Shown: piece by piece, positions 23,514 through 32,439 of the stretch
How positions within the stretch are numbered: the first letter of the stretch is position 1
How the letters are laid out: each line of letters starts with the position of its first letter
Source: CAYURR01 sp964446745
GTDB taxonomy: Bacteria > Bacillota > Clostridia > Lachnospirales > WQUN01
DNA: 34,256 bases
Reading direction: 5' to 3'
Assembly (NCBI GenBank): GCA_964446745.1
Contig: CAYURR010000011.1
Location: 1-34,256, forward strand
Notes under the pieces: generated by a model
The model's input: the letters and a program-made list of their open reading frames with translations, nothing else
Told to the model about the DNA's origin: nothing
The model's database searches: none
Made by a program: the position numbers and the translations under genes

Positions 23514-25256
23514 GATAAATTCGTTTACATCGTTACTACGGATATCTATGGCTCCATCCCTCCCCTTTTTTGACAGATAGGCGGACATGGGTTTTCCTGT
23601 TGTTAGACCTACGCTGCTCACAAATAACGTATAGTCATCCTCTAAATCATAAACTAACATAAATATCCCTGAGCCGCCATCAATACATCGGTATTGTTGT
23701 AAATCTGCCATGGAAAGGTCGTCAGCTTTTTCTGACAAGCGTTTTACATCCTCTATGGTCATGACCTTACCATTGGGGTTAATAGGTACACCGCCTTGGA
23801 TATAGGGTTGCTTATTCAAAAATTCCAACATCATCTTACCGTTATCGGCCCACAACTCTTCGAAGGTTGCATATTGCTCATAAGTCATTCGTGAAACTGT
23901 GAACGTTTGTAGCCGAGGCTTGTTTATACAAAACCGCGCCTCCCCCAAGTTATCTATCAGACTGAACAGTAAATAAGCGTTCTTTACCAAATTTGAGGAC
24001 ACCTCTTTTTGTAAAAAGATTTCCGGCTCTATAACCATATTTGATTTCATCGGTTCATAATAAACTGTCAACACATAGGGTTCAACATCCGTTTGCATCA
24101 CAATATGACCGTATTTCAATCTCGCGTCCGGCGCAGGTATATTGGAGGCTATGGATCCGACCTTGCTGTTGTCGCCTATATATGGGGTTTTGTACTTTAT
24201 CAGGGTGTCGAGCAAACTTTGTGTATACAGCTCCCCTGATTGTTTTATTATCGGCTTTTCTACCGCGTATGCCCCCAATGCGACGGCACTGCCAGCCATC
24301 ACAATCAAAAGAACTGCTGATAAAAAAGCGACCATTTTCGTCTTACCCTTATAATTCATAATGGCTATTAACCTTTCCTTTAACCTGTTTTTATCCTCAC
24401 ACATGGTTGTTGAAACCACACCCACCGCATATCGGCTTTCCGCCACCACCGAGATCAGCGTGTCCCCGTAGCTTTGTTTACCTTCCTTGTTCATTGCCTT
24501 TATCACAGCCTCGTCACAAGCCAATTCACACACATTATTTATCTCACTGCGCATCAAATATATTACCGGATTAAACCAGTGGACAGCCGTAATAATAGTT
24601 ACTATCCATTTAATCCCCACATCAAAACGTTTATAATGCATCAGCTCATGGAGCAATATGTTTTCGAGCTGGCTGTCACTATATTTCATGTCAGGTAAAA
24701 TGATCACGGGTTTAAATATACCAATCAACAACGGTGTCTTTGCCAGTCGGTTACGATACATACTTATCTTTCTGTTGCCTATTAATGAACGCATTAAAAT
24801 GCTTTCATGTGGCAACACATCAATATTAGCGTTGTAAAGTGATAATACGAACCGAATATATACAATTACATTCCAAAATAAAAATATAGTAAATCCCAAC
24901 GCCCAAATGATTAACAAATAATCCATAAAATTATTTTGTTGAATATTTACTGTATGTATCGTCTGCCCTTGAGAAACAGGTTGAGTCAAGTCAATAATTT
25001 GGGGTGTAGAGGCACTTCTAATTTCCGGCACAGATTTAAACAACCCATCAACAATATTTTTACCGTTGTTTATACCAATATTTACATCAAATGAATACGG
25101 CACCATCAATCGAACAAGTACAATCACCCATATATAATATTGAAATGTCTTTGATAACCTATTTTTTATTAACGGTTTTATAGCAAACAAAATCAAAGCC
25201 AAAGCACTCCCGGATAAAGACAGGGAAAATATAATCTTTATATTATCTGACAACAT
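23493..25256 (-). CDS. BlaR1-like M56 membrane metallopeptidase
   Basis: A 587-residue protein with four membrane segments (about 5-28, 38-54, 111-140, 307-330) and the M56 zinc site HELMH (203-207), HWFNP and CELACDEAV. The C-terminal 255 residues, after the last membrane segment, should lie outside the membrane; no penicillin-binding SxxK/SxN set is recognised, so the sensed signal is unknown. The ATG at 25256 is one base after the stop of the BlaI-like gene; a frame reaching 25307 overlaps that gene and is rejected. The cytoplasmic zinc protease presumably inactivates the adjacent repressor. Confidence 0.87.
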   Translation of the reverse strand: MLSDNIKIIFSLSLSGSALALILFAIKPLIKNRLSKTFQYYIWVIVLVRLMVPYSFDVNIGINNGKNIVDGLFKSVPEIRSASTPQIIDLTQPVSQGQTIHTVNIQQNNFMDYLLIIWALGFTIFLFWNVIVYIRFVLSLYNANIDVLPHESILMRSLIGNRKISMYRNRLAKTPLLIGIFKPVIILPDMKYSDSQLENILLHELMHYKRFDVGIKWIVTIITAVHWFNPVIYLMRSEINNVCELACDEAVIKAMNKEGKQSYGDTLISVVAESRYAVGVVSTTMCEDKNRLKERLIAIMNYKGKTKMVAFLSAVLLIVMAGSAVALGAYAVEKPIIKQSGELYTQSLLDTLIKYKTPYIGDNSKVGSIASNIPAPDARLKYGHIVMQTDVEPYVLTVYYEPMKSNMVIEPEIFLQKEVSSNLVKNAYLLFSLIDNLGEARFCINKPRLQTFTVSRMTYEQYATFEELWADNGKMMLEFLNKQPYIQGGVPINPNGKVMTIEDVKRLSEKADDLSMADLQQYRCIDGGSGIFMLVYDLEDDYTLFVSSVGLTTGKPMSAYLSKKGRDGAIDIRSNDVNEFIKKSAGK

Positions 25257-25257
25257 G

Positions 25258-25635
25258 CTAATCACCCACCTTAAACATGCTGCGCAGCTCGGCGATGTCA
25301 TCATCACCCAAGGTCTTTGTATTTACCAATGCTGCGACCAGATTTTTTGCGCTGCCGCCGTACAGCTTATCGATCAATACCTCTGTTGCGTATTGACTAT
25401 ATTCCTGTTCAGTTACCAACGGCGTATACAATGCGGTCTGTTGTTTGTCGGCATATAGCGCGCCTTTATCAACTAACCGGTATACCAATGTCTTTATTGT
25501 TGAGCCGTCCCAACCTGTAGTATGTATCAATGCTTTGCGGATCTCGGTCATCGTCATTGGTCTGGTTTCCTTCCACAAAAGCCGCAACACCTGTAACTCC
25601 GAATCCGCGATCTTTAACATAACATCATTGTTCAT
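25258..25635 (-). CDS. BlaI/MecI-family winged-helix repressor (second copy)
   Basis: A 125-residue BlaI homologue: winged helix at about 10-75 (IADSELQVLRLLWKETRPMTMTEIRKAL, then WDGSTIKTLVYRLVDKGAL) and a helical dimerisation part. It is one base from its M56 partner. It is clearly diverged from the BlaI protein at 18075-18443, so this is not a recent duplication. Dyads in the upstream region (25653-25692) are probable operators. Confidence 0.9.
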   Translation of the reverse strand: MNNDVMLKIADSELQVLRLLWKETRPMTMTEIRKALIHTTGWDGSTIKTLVYRLVDKGALYADKQQTALYTPLVTEQEYSQYATEVLIDKLYGGSAKNLVAALVNTKTLGDDDIAELRSMFKVGD

Positions 25636-25652
25636 GCTATTCCCCCTTATAT

Positions 25653-25704
25653 GGTTACTGCTGTAGTCTGATCTAAGGTTACATCAGTAACCATCTTTTG
25701 TCAA
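25653..25704 (-). promoter_or_regulatory. promoter region and dyad operators of the second blaI-blaR1-like pair
   Basis: GGTTACatcaGTAACC (25677-25692) is a perfect 6-bp-arm dyad, and a weaker copy, GGTTACtgctGTAGTC, lies at 25653-25668, exactly 24 bases away. TTGACA on the minus strand (25699-25704) is a good -35; 17 bases on, TAACCT (25676-25681) is only a poor -10 and lies in the dyad. The repeated GTTAC-N4-GTA core resembles BlaI-family operators. Confidence 0.62.
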
Positions 25705-25719
25705 TTGTTAATTAATCTC

Positions 25720-25752
25720 TTGACTCACCGTGTACTACTACATATAATACAC
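25720..25752 (+). promoter_or_regulatory. promoter and GntR (YtrA-type) operator
   Basis: TTGACT (25720-25725), 17 bases, TATAAT (25743-25748). The dyad GTGTACTA (25730-25737) / TAATACAC (25745-25752), 7 of 8 pairs with a 7-base spacer, lies over the spacer and -10, and resembles YtrA-family operators. The first gene of the operon encodes such a regulator, so autorepression is likely. Confidence 0.75.
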
Positions 25753-25789
25753 ATAACACAGTTATTGAATAAGTCTAAGGAGGTGGCAT

Positions 25790-26161
25790 ATGATCCAGAT
25801 AGACCTAAAGAGCCGAAAACCTATTTATGAGCAGGTCGTGGATGGCTTCAAGCGGCTGATCCAGACGGGTGCGATAAACCCGGACGAGCGCGTACCATCC
25901 GTTCGCGACCTCGCCAAATCGCTATTGATAAATCCCAACACTATACAAAAGGCCTATAGGGAACTTGAAATTCAGGGTTATTTTTATACCGTGCTCGGAC
26001 AGGGGAGCTTTGTATGTACGCGGGATGCGATGCGCGACAGCGAAAAGCTCGCGCGATTATGGAAAGCTTTTAAGGAGACCGTAGACGAGATGCTGTTCCA
26101 TGGAGCGGACAAGGACAGGATGATTGCTTACATCGAGGGAATGGAGTGTGGTATCAAATGA
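25790..26161 (+). CDS. GntR-family regulator, YtrA subfamily
   Basis: The 123-residue protein has a GntR winged helix (about 8-76: PIYEQVVDGFKRLIQTGAINPDERVPSVRDLAKSLLINPNTIQKAYRELE, given here as its recognisable landmarks PIYEQVV, ERVPSVRDLA and NPNTIQKAYREL) and only a short helical tail, as in YtrA. This subfamily typically represses ABC transporter operons induced by cell-wall antibiotics; an ATPase and a permease follow directly. AAGGAGG lies seven bases before the ATG. The stop overlaps the next start (ATGA). Confidence 0.92.
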   Translation: MIQIDLKSRKPIYEQVVDGFKRLIQTGAINPDERVPSVRDLAKSLLINPNTIQKAYRELEIQGYFYTVLGQGSFVCTRDAMRDSEKLARLWKAFKETVDEMLFHGADKDRMIAYIEGMECGIK

Positions 26162-27066
26162 TGAAGGCACAGGATATAACAAAGACCTTTGACGGCTTTA
26201 GGGCATTAGATGGTTTGTGTTTGGAGGTAAAGGATGGGTCCGTATATGGCCTTGTGGGTGTAAACGGATCGGGTAAGACAACGATCATAAAACACCTTAC
26301 GGGCGTGTATGTACCGGATACGGGTTCTGTCACGATCGATAACCAGCCCGTTTACAACAATCCGGCCGCCAAAAAGCAGATCGGGTACATCCCGGATGAT
26401 CTGTATTACTTTGCCGGCTACAGCTTGGACGGCGCGGCGGCCTTTTATGCGGATATCTATGAGAAATGGAATTCCGAGCGCTATACGACGATTGCCAAAG
26501 CCTTCGGCCTCAAAAGAGGAAACCGTATCGGCAGATTTTCCAAGGGCATGCAAAAGCAGGCTGCGTTTGCGCTTGCGATGGCAACGATGCCGAGGCTCTT
26601 GATCTTAGATGAGCCATTGGACGGTCTCGACCCGCTCGCGAGAAAGATTGTGCTGAACTACATCGTGGAGGATGTCTCCGAACGCGGCATGTCTGTACTG
26701 ATATCATCGCATAACCTGAAGGAGCTCGAGGGGATATGCGACGCGGTGGGTATCATCGAGCGCGGCAGAATGGTCGTCGAACGTGATCTCGACGAGCTCA
26801 AGGCCGGTATATGTAAGGTGCAGGCCGCGTTTCCGGAGCATGTACGCGCATCCGGCAAGCTTGATACCGTACTGGCGGATATGGATGTGCTCGTGCGTAA
26901 TCGTTTGGGTACGGTCGAACATTTCATCGTACGTAAACAAGCGGAGACGCTGCTTCGTGACCTGTCGGTGCTCGAGCCGATGTTTGTGGATTTGCTGCCG
27001 CTAACGCTCGAGGAGATATTCATCTATGAGGTAGGCAACCACTACGAAACGGAGGGGCTTAAATGA
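26158..27066 (+). CDS. ABC transporter ATP-binding protein (YtrB-like)
   Basis: A 302-residue ATPase with Walker A GVNGSGKTT (about 34-42), signature RFSKGMQKQAAFALAM, Walker B LLILDEPLDGLDP and H-loop SSHNLKELEG, plus a C-terminal extension of about 90 residues. The ATG at 26158 overlaps the GntR stop; a GTG at 26146 lies inside that gene. It overlaps the permease start by 4 bases. Substrate unknown; by family, envelope stress or antibiotic response is likely. Confidence 0.92.
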   Translation: MMKAQDITKTFDGFRALDGLCLEVKDGSVYGLVGVNGSGKTTIIKHLTGVYVPDTGSVTIDNQPVYNNPAAKKQIGYIPDDLYYFAGYSLDGAAAFYADIYEKWNSERYTTIAKAFGLKRGNRIGRFSKGMQKQAAFALAMATMPRLLILDEPLDGLDPLARKIVLNYIVEDVSERGMSVLISSHNLKELEGICDAVGIIERGRMVVERDLDELKAGICKVQAAFPEHVRASGKLDTVLADMDVLVRNRLGTVEHFIVRKQAETLLRDLSVLEPMFVDLLPLTLEEIFIYEVGNHYETEGLK

Positions 27067-28865
27067 AGGCACTGATTAAAAAGAACTTTAAATATTACTG
27101 GATATTCCCTGTGGTGCTGACGCTTATGTATGCGCTGTTTATCTTTATGCCCATAGCAATCGCGGATGATAGCTTGCAGCAAGCAAGCTTCGCCAACCAG
27201 CTATTGATCTCGATGCGGCATCCGGTGTATCTCGGATCATTGGCGATCTTCCCTGTATTGGTAGTGGCCGTGCTGTTTATACATTGTTTCAGACCCGCAC
27301 ATAATACCATGATCATCAGTTTCCCACATACCAAGGACACACTGTTTACGGCAAATATAGTCTCCGGATATATCTTTTGTGTGATACCTATTATCGTACT
27401 GACACTGCTGCTTTCATTAGGCACGTATCAAAACCCTGAGATTAATAACGGCGAGATCATCAATAGCCTGCCTGTTTTAATGTTCTATCTCATACGCGCC
27501 CTAGTGCAGTTCTCGCTTGCATATGCGTTCTGTATCTTGGCCGCTACGCTTACAGGCAATCCGCTCACATATGTATTGGTGACGGGCTTGATGGTGTTCT
27601 TTTTCCAAATACTGTGGCTCATTTATATGATGTACGCTAGATGCTTTTACTTTGGTTACTACCCGCAAATGGAGAGATTTTTATTATTAGCAGCGTTTAC
27701 AAATCCGTTGTTTGCGTTAGGTGCTGCCAATTATGCTGAAGTGGACGTTGGCTCTGCCTATATCTCTAAACTTTATTTGCTCGTACATCTGGTATATGTT
27801 GCAGAGGCTGTCGCGCTGCTGCTAGTCGCGCGATATTTCCACTCCGTTCGCAAATCCGAGCGCACAGGGGAAGCTATCGTGTTCAAACCGCTTAAAACAT
27901 TCTTTATATACTTCTTATCTATCGGCATTATGGTAGCGTTCGGGTTCTTTTGCATCAGCATCGCGCGCGAAGAAAGAACAGCTTTATATCTCGGTATGGC
28001 CGGAGGCGGTATCATAGGATACTTTATATGCCTCATGGTCGCAGAGGGCACCATCAGGGTCTTTCATCGTTTTAAAGGGCTCGGCATCGTGGCCGGACTC
28101 GCTGTTTTACTCGTGTGCTTCTTCCAATTTGATGTCACGGGATATGTCAACTACGTTCCCAAAACAAGCAAATACCAAAACGCATATATCGCATTGAATT
28201 CGGGTGCGTGGAACGGAAATGACAATGGCTTTAATGACAACGCAAAAGACATCGTGTTTTCGGAAGAGCTAAAACGAGAGTTCGAGGCATTCCACAACGA
28301 GATCATCAATGAGACGCAGCCGCGCTTCTATGGCCTAAGCAAATTCAACCAGCCGCAAGGTATGGAAAGCTATTGGATACGGATACATTACACAACGACC
28401 AGCGGATTCGGGATCGTACGTGAATATCTGCTGCCATATGACCAGTTATTAAATAGCAAACATGCTAAGAACATACTTGAGTCCACCGAATACAAAACAG
28501 CATTCCTCACAAATCTGATACAGTTTGTCGAGAACCCCAATGATTTCCAAAAGACTCTGGGTCTTCAAATAACACATCCCAGACTTGCAGAAACCGGCTC
28601 AGACTCAACTATCTACATGAGTGAACGGGAGGAAATCAATAGATTTCTAAAGCTATATATCGCAGATCTGATGGATGATGAGATCGAGACGATCTTGGGC
28701 TTTTATCAGAATAAAGAGAAGTATCTGTATGACATGGATGGATGGATATACATCGACTCACCAAAGCCCATTTATCGATACGACAGCAAGTTTTTATACT
28801 CAAAAAGCTACAGGATAAAGCAGAGTAATAAACGCACCATTGAATATCTGGTAGAACGTAAATAA
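27063..28865 (+). CDS. large ABC transporter permease with extracytoplasmic C-terminal domain
   Basis: A 600-residue membrane protein. The first 360 residues contain about ten hydrophobic segments (for example near 13-33, 60-77, 97-118, 138-160, 166-192, 275-300, 345-360). The remaining 240 residues are polar and probably lie outside the cell, with many aromatic and acidic residues. Permeases of this shape, with a large soluble C-terminal part, accompany YtrA-type regulators in clostridia. No catalytic motif is evident. It is the last gene of the GntR-ABC operon and is followed by a strong terminator. Confidence 0.82.
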   Translation: MKALIKKNFKYYWIFPVVLTLMYALFIFMPIAIADDSLQQASFANQLLISMRHPVYLGSLAIFPVLVVAVLFIHCFRPAHNTMIISFPHTKDTLFTANIVSGYIFCVIPIIVLTLLLSLGTYQNPEINNGEIINSLPVLMFYLIRALVQFSLAYAFCILAATLTGNPLTYVLVTGLMVFFFQILWLIYMMYARCFYFGYYPQMERFLLLAAFTNPLFALGAANYAEVDVGSAYISKLYLLVHLVYVAEAVALLLVARYFHSVRKSERTGEAIVFKPLKTFFIYFLSIGIMVAFGFFCISIAREERTALYLGMAGGGIIGYFICLMVAEGTIRVFHRFKGLGIVAGLAVLLVCFFQFDVTGYVNYVPKTSKYQNAYIALNSGAWNGNDNGFNDNAKDIVFSEELKREFEAFHNEIINETQPRFYGLSKFNQPQGMESYWIRIHYTTTSGFGIVREYLLPYDQLLNSKHAKNILESTEYKTAFLTNLIQFVENPNDFQKTLGLQITHPRLAETGSDSTIYMSEREEINRFLKLYIADLMDDEIETILGFYQNKEKYLYDMDGWIYIDSPKPIYRYDSKFLYSKSYRIKQSNKRTIEYLVERK

Positions 28866-28874
28866 ACCTATTGC

Positions 28875-28930
28875 AAAAAAGGGAACCACCTATGCTACCG
28901 CGAAACGCGACATAGGTGGTTCCCTTTTTT
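28875..28930. terminator. strong bidirectional terminator
   Basis: The arms AAAAAAGGGAACCACCTATG (28875-28894) and its exact complement (28911-28930) pair over 20 bases around a loop containing CGCGAAACGCG. T-runs flank both sides. It closes the ABC operon on + and the RNA methyltransferase gene on -, whose stop codon (28929-28931) begins in the T-run. Confidence 0.95.
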
Positions 28931-29651
28931 ATACCAATTGATTTTTAACCGCAAACACATACGCACCTATACCGACAGCGACACCGAGGTTATATGAATC
29001 CACACATTGGGACAGTGTTATCTTCACGCTATTGCCCATACGAGCAAAGCCCTGATCCAGGCCGCTCGCCTCGTTGCCGAAAACCAGCGAAAATAGCTTA
29101 CATGGCATACAGCTGTCCGGGGTATCCTGACCGTTTAGCATAAACGGGAACAGGCTGTGTTCCGGATACAGTGCCTTATATGCCTCAAAACTACCAAAGC
29201 ACGCGTGTTTGATATGGAACAGCGCGCCCATACTAGCGCGCACAGTTTTGGGATTCCAAATATCCGCTGCGGGCTCTATGATTGCGAGGTTTTTTATGTT
29301 TAGTCCCGCAATGGTACGGATGATCGTGCCCAGATTGCCGCTGTCGGATGGATTTACGAGTACGACATGCGGCTCGTCATGCGCAAGCATGTTTTTATAC
29401 TTACGGAACACGCCCAGCACATAGCTATTTTCCTTTTGATTTACGATCGTAAAGGCCTTGTCTGAAAAGATGCAACCGATACCGTGTGCCGCGCAGAGCT
29501 GCGCGAGACCGTCTATATCTCGATACGCCGAGTGTATATACACAGCCTCGACGATCTTGGGATTCGCGCGTATCATCTCTATTGTCGCATACGCGCCCGA
29601 TGTGTATGAATAGTCAAATTCCTTTTTATATACCTTTATCTTGTTTGTCAT
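28929..29651 (-). CDS. SpoU/TrmH-family RNA 2'-O-methyltransferase
   Basis: A 240-residue SPOUT enzyme that should transfer a methyl group from S-adenosylmethionine to a ribose 2'-OH in rRNA or tRNA. The three family motifs are present: NPSDSGNLGTIIRT, LVFGNEASGLD and VDSYNLGVAVGIGAY, the latter two forming the knotted SAM site. The first 90 residues form an eL30-like substrate-binding domain. Full length. AAGGAG lies before the ATG. The precise RNA target cannot be named; a gene of this family can also belong to 23S rRNA-modifying antibiotic resistance enzymes. Confidence 0.93.
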   Translation of the reverse strand: MTNKIKVYKKEFDYSYTSGAYATIEMIRANPKIVEAVYIHSAYRDIDGLAQLCAAHGIGCIFSDKAFTIVNQKENSYVLGVFRKYKNMLAHDEPHVVLVNPSDSGNLGTIIRTIAGLNIKNLAIIEPAADIWNPKTVRASMGALFHIKHACFGSFEAYKALYPEHSLFPFMLNGQDTPDSCMPCKLFSLVFGNEASGLDQGFARMGNSVKITLSQCVDSYNLGVAVGIGAYVFAVKNQLV

Positions 29652-29674
29652 ATGGCTCGCTCCTTAAAAATTTA

Positions 29675-29703
29675 GTTATCTTTTAAGGTGCAAGGCCTGA
29701 CAA
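29675..29703 (-). promoter_or_regulatory. candidate promoter of the RNA methyltransferase gene
   Basis: On the minus strand TTGTCA (29698-29703), 17 bases, GATAAC (29675-29680). The start of transcription would be near 29668, 17 bases before the ATG. The -10 box matches only four of six. Confidence 0.42.
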
Positions 29704-29731
29704 ACATTTACGGCGAGTTTATCCGTTTGAT

Positions 29732-29775
29732 CTCCATGCAAGTCTCGCCGTCTGTTTGACAGACCTTGCATGGAG
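29732..29775. repeat. nested palindrome in intergenic region
   Basis: CTCCATGCAAG (29732-29742) pairs with CTTGCATGGAG (29765-29775); inside, GTCTGT (29750-29755) pairs with ACAGAC (29759-29764), so 17 perfect pairs form with a one-sided 7-base bulge. An alternative pairing uses ACGGCGAG (29710-29717) with CTCGCCGT (29744-29751) and would break the first. No U-run follows on either strand. Confidence 0.75.
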
Positions 29776-29815
29776 TGCGCCGAGCAAGACGCCGAATGTT
29801 TCAGCTATCATTGTA

Positions 29816-32407
29816 TTACCTCCAATAGATTTCGCAATTTTTCCATCCTTTGTTTTCAATATTACCGTCGAGCTCTAGTACCCCGTCGGAAATCTTAAAC
29901 GCCGCATCTGCGCCGTCCGTTACTACCCTTGAGATCTGATCCGCATCCGGAAGGCCCAGCCTGCGTATATCGACGTTGCCATACAGAACCGATATCCTCG
30001 CGCTGCCTTGTTCGAACACGACCTCACCGAAGCCACCCTCCACCGACCAGAAGAAACGCTTCGGCTCAGTATCCTTCGGCGAATATCCTATCGGCTTAAA
30101 TCCGATCTCATACCTTGCCATGTTATATGAAAAGCCCGAATACGTCAACAGCAGCGCATAGCTCGCCATTGAGCGCGCGTAGTTATTGCCGCATTCAAAC
30201 TCGTTCCACGGGTTACGATACGCACCGTCATAACGCTTGCGTAGCGCGCGTATGCATTCCATACCCTCATCGACCATACCGCTCTGTATCATATGTATCG
30301 CGGCCTGATACTCAAAGCCATTCATCGCCTCTTCCGCATACGGCACAGGTATAAACGGCCTCTCCTTACCATCCGGATATGCGCATATGATCAGTCCGCC
30401 CTCGTCGTTTAACCCGAATAGCCTGCACGGGTTCACATGCTCGCGAAAGCTCTTGATGTAGTTATATTTGTATATCGACGAAAGTGCCTTGCGTTCCTTT
30501 TCCTTATCAAATATCTCGCCTATGCCGATAAGGTTCGCATGCCAGCCGCCGAGAACCTGATCGATACCGCAGCCCTCGCCGATCTGATACATGATCTGCT
30601 GCTGCTCATCGTTCCAGTATGCGTTTAAGATATCCTCACCCTGCAGCCCATCTCCCGCATATTGCTCAAGTACGGATTTATCCTTCACATCCACACGCTG
30701 ATAGAAATACTCACCGTTGAACAGATGCTCATTCATATAACCCTTACCGCGTGCAAATATTTCGGCGTAGAGCTGTGCGGTCTCGGTGTCGCCGAGCTCG
30801 TTCGCTAGTATCTCACCGGCCTTCAGACCGCCTAAGTACATACCCGTGAGCCATGCATTCTCACCAAACAGCTCCATATCCAGTGTATGATGCGCCCTGC
30901 CGCTGATGATACCGCGTCGTTCAGGATCCCATTTATCCGGATTTTTATCCGACCACGCGTATTCAATGGATTTCTTGACCTGCTCCCATATCGAGGACAG
31001 CCATGCCATGTCGCCGGATATCCTATATTCGCGCAGCACACGCATGACCGTACCGTATTGTCCGTCCACGCATGGCCTGAAGTACCATATTGAGCTGCCT
31101 ACAGGCAATTGTATCCGAAAGCCCATACCACCCTCAGGGGTCATACTGTGTGTGAACTCGAGGCTGCGCATACTGCGCTCAAGCTTTGGAAACAGAAACG
31201 GTATTGAATATGTATATGACCACACATGCGTGCAGCTACCCTCACAACATCCGCCGCCGCAATGACAGCCCTCGTATCCGTACAACGAACCGTCCTCGAG
31301 ACGAATACATGTAGGCGATTTAATCACGGCCAGGTTCGCAGTGACCGCGTCAATCGCCTCGAGCGGCATGCTGCTACGGTGCAGTGTATCCGCAAACAAT
31401 CGCGTTTCCGCAAGCAGTCTTTTGAAATTCTCTACAGCATATATCGCGCTGTCGAGCGATGATTTATAAATGGTTTCGTAATAGCTCTTCCACTTACCGT
31501 TAACGCTCGGGCTGTGCCATGTGAGCACAAAACGCAGCTTCGCCGTTTCCTTTGGCTTTACCTCTACATGCGCAACGAGCGTCGCAACATCGTGCACAGA
31601 GAAGTTTACGTCGCCGGGTTTATCAACACGCGCGTAGCTGCGGTTCTTGATATGACCCGTACAGCCGAAATCCTGCCAGAAGGTCGCGATATTGTCAAAC
31701 CACTTGCCCCTGTACCAGTACAGCTGCGCGCTCGTGTCCTCTGCGTCTGTCGCAATCGTGAGATTACCCTTCTTTCTGCCGGTCGTGCTGCAACAACCGC
31801 CAGCTTCGCAGCATCCAGGGTTATCCATCAGTAACGCTTTTACCGGGCCTTTTTCGCAAAGACTATGTATACCGTCCGTGCTCGTATACAGATTGGCCTG
31901 CGAATACGCTAGCGCATAGGTAAGCGTATCGTCCGTTGTGTTTTTAATCTCGAACTCGAAGAACGCGGCGGGTATCGAGCTGTCCTTATCGTTTGTGGGT
32001 ATAAACGGGTTAAACGCGGTCATCGTGAGTTTTCCCGGGAAATGCCTATCAGCAAATCGCAGCGTCGCAAACGGGAACGCTCCATCGAATGTGCAGTCCT
32101 CAAAATGCGGAAACCCGGCCATCGTCGCCCTGTCCGGACCGAAGCCGTAGCAGTTAAAATCCGGCCTGTTGAACTGCCCGGTCAAGCTCTGGTCATAGTC
32201 GCCGTTAACGATGCGCCGATCCAGCAGCACGCCGTCCCTTTCGGCCTTTATCGCGAAATGCGAAAACGCCGCATGCGAACCCTTGTTAGGTGCGTTAAAT
32301 ATCTCCATGTCTATAAGTCGACCGTTGCCCGAGATACCAACACAGCCGGTGCCAATACCTCCCACCGGGAACGATATCTCCCGTGTATGCTCTTTATCAT
32401 AAATCAT
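29816..32407 (-). CDS. GH116-type glycosidase (DUF608 catalytic domain), cytoplasmic
   Basis: An 863-residue protein related to the GBA2/bacterial GH116 beta-glucosidases. The N-terminal beta-sandwich (about 8-340) begins with FPVGGIGTGCVGISGNGRL, the family entry motif; the C-terminal (alpha/alpha)6 domain (about 350-800) has CTHVWSY and LFPKLERSMR. By motif resemblance E379 (YGYEG) is the candidate nucleophile and D510 (HHTLDMELFG) the candidate acid/base; these need alignment. No signal peptide, so it acts inside the cell, probably on imported beta-glycosides. Two Cys clusters are notable (C199/200/205/206 and C381/383/387/388/392). The ATG at 32407 is used; TTG at 32410 has slightly better spacing from AGAGG. 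Confidence 0.85.
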   Translation of the reverse strand: MIYDKEHTREISFPVGGIGTGCVGISGNGRLIDMEIFNAPNKGSHAAFSHFAIKAERDGVLLDRRIVNGDYDQSLTGQFNRPDFNCYGFGPDRATMAGFPHFEDCTFDGAFPFATLRFADRHFPGKLTMTAFNPFIPTNDKDSSIPAAFFEFEIKNTTDDTLTYALAYSQANLYTSTDGIHSLCEKGPVKALLMDNPGCCEAGGCCSTTGRKKGNLTIATDAEDTSAQLYWYRGKWFDNIATFWQDFGCTGHIKNRSYARVDKPGDVNFSVHDVATLVAHVEVKPKETAKLRFVLTWHSPSVNGKWKSYYETIYKSSLDSAIYAVENFKRLLAETRLFADTLHRSSMPLEAIDAVTANLAVIKSPTCIRLEDGSLYGYEGCHCGGGCCEGSCTHVWSYTYSIPFLFPKLERSMRSLEFTHSMTPEGGMGFRIQLPVGSSIWYFRPCVDGQYGTVMRVLREYRISGDMAWLSSIWEQVKKSIEYAWSDKNPDKWDPERRGIISGRAHHTLDMELFGENAWLTGMYLGGLKAGEILANELGDTETAQLYAEIFARGKGYMNEHLFNGEYFYQRVDVKDKSVLEQYAGDGLQGEDILNAYWNDEQQQIMYQIGEGCGIDQVLGGWHANLIGIGEIFDKEKERKALSSIYKYNYIKSFREHVNPCRLFGLNDEGGLIICAYPDGKERPFIPVPYAEEAMNGFEYQAAIHMIQSGMVDEGMECIRALRKRYDGAYRNPWNEFECGNNYARSMASYALLLTYSGFSYNMARYEIGFKPIGYSPKDTEPKRFFWSVEGGFGEVVFEQGSARISVLYGNVDIRRLGLPDADQISRVVTDGADAAFKISDGVLELDGNIENKGWKNCEIYWR

Positions 32408-32439
32408 CAATTATATTCCTCTCATTAGGTAATAAATGC

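Noticed and set aside
31514..31834. + strand ORFs across the GH116 gene
   Set aside because: Shadows of a long, well-supported coding frame on the other strand.
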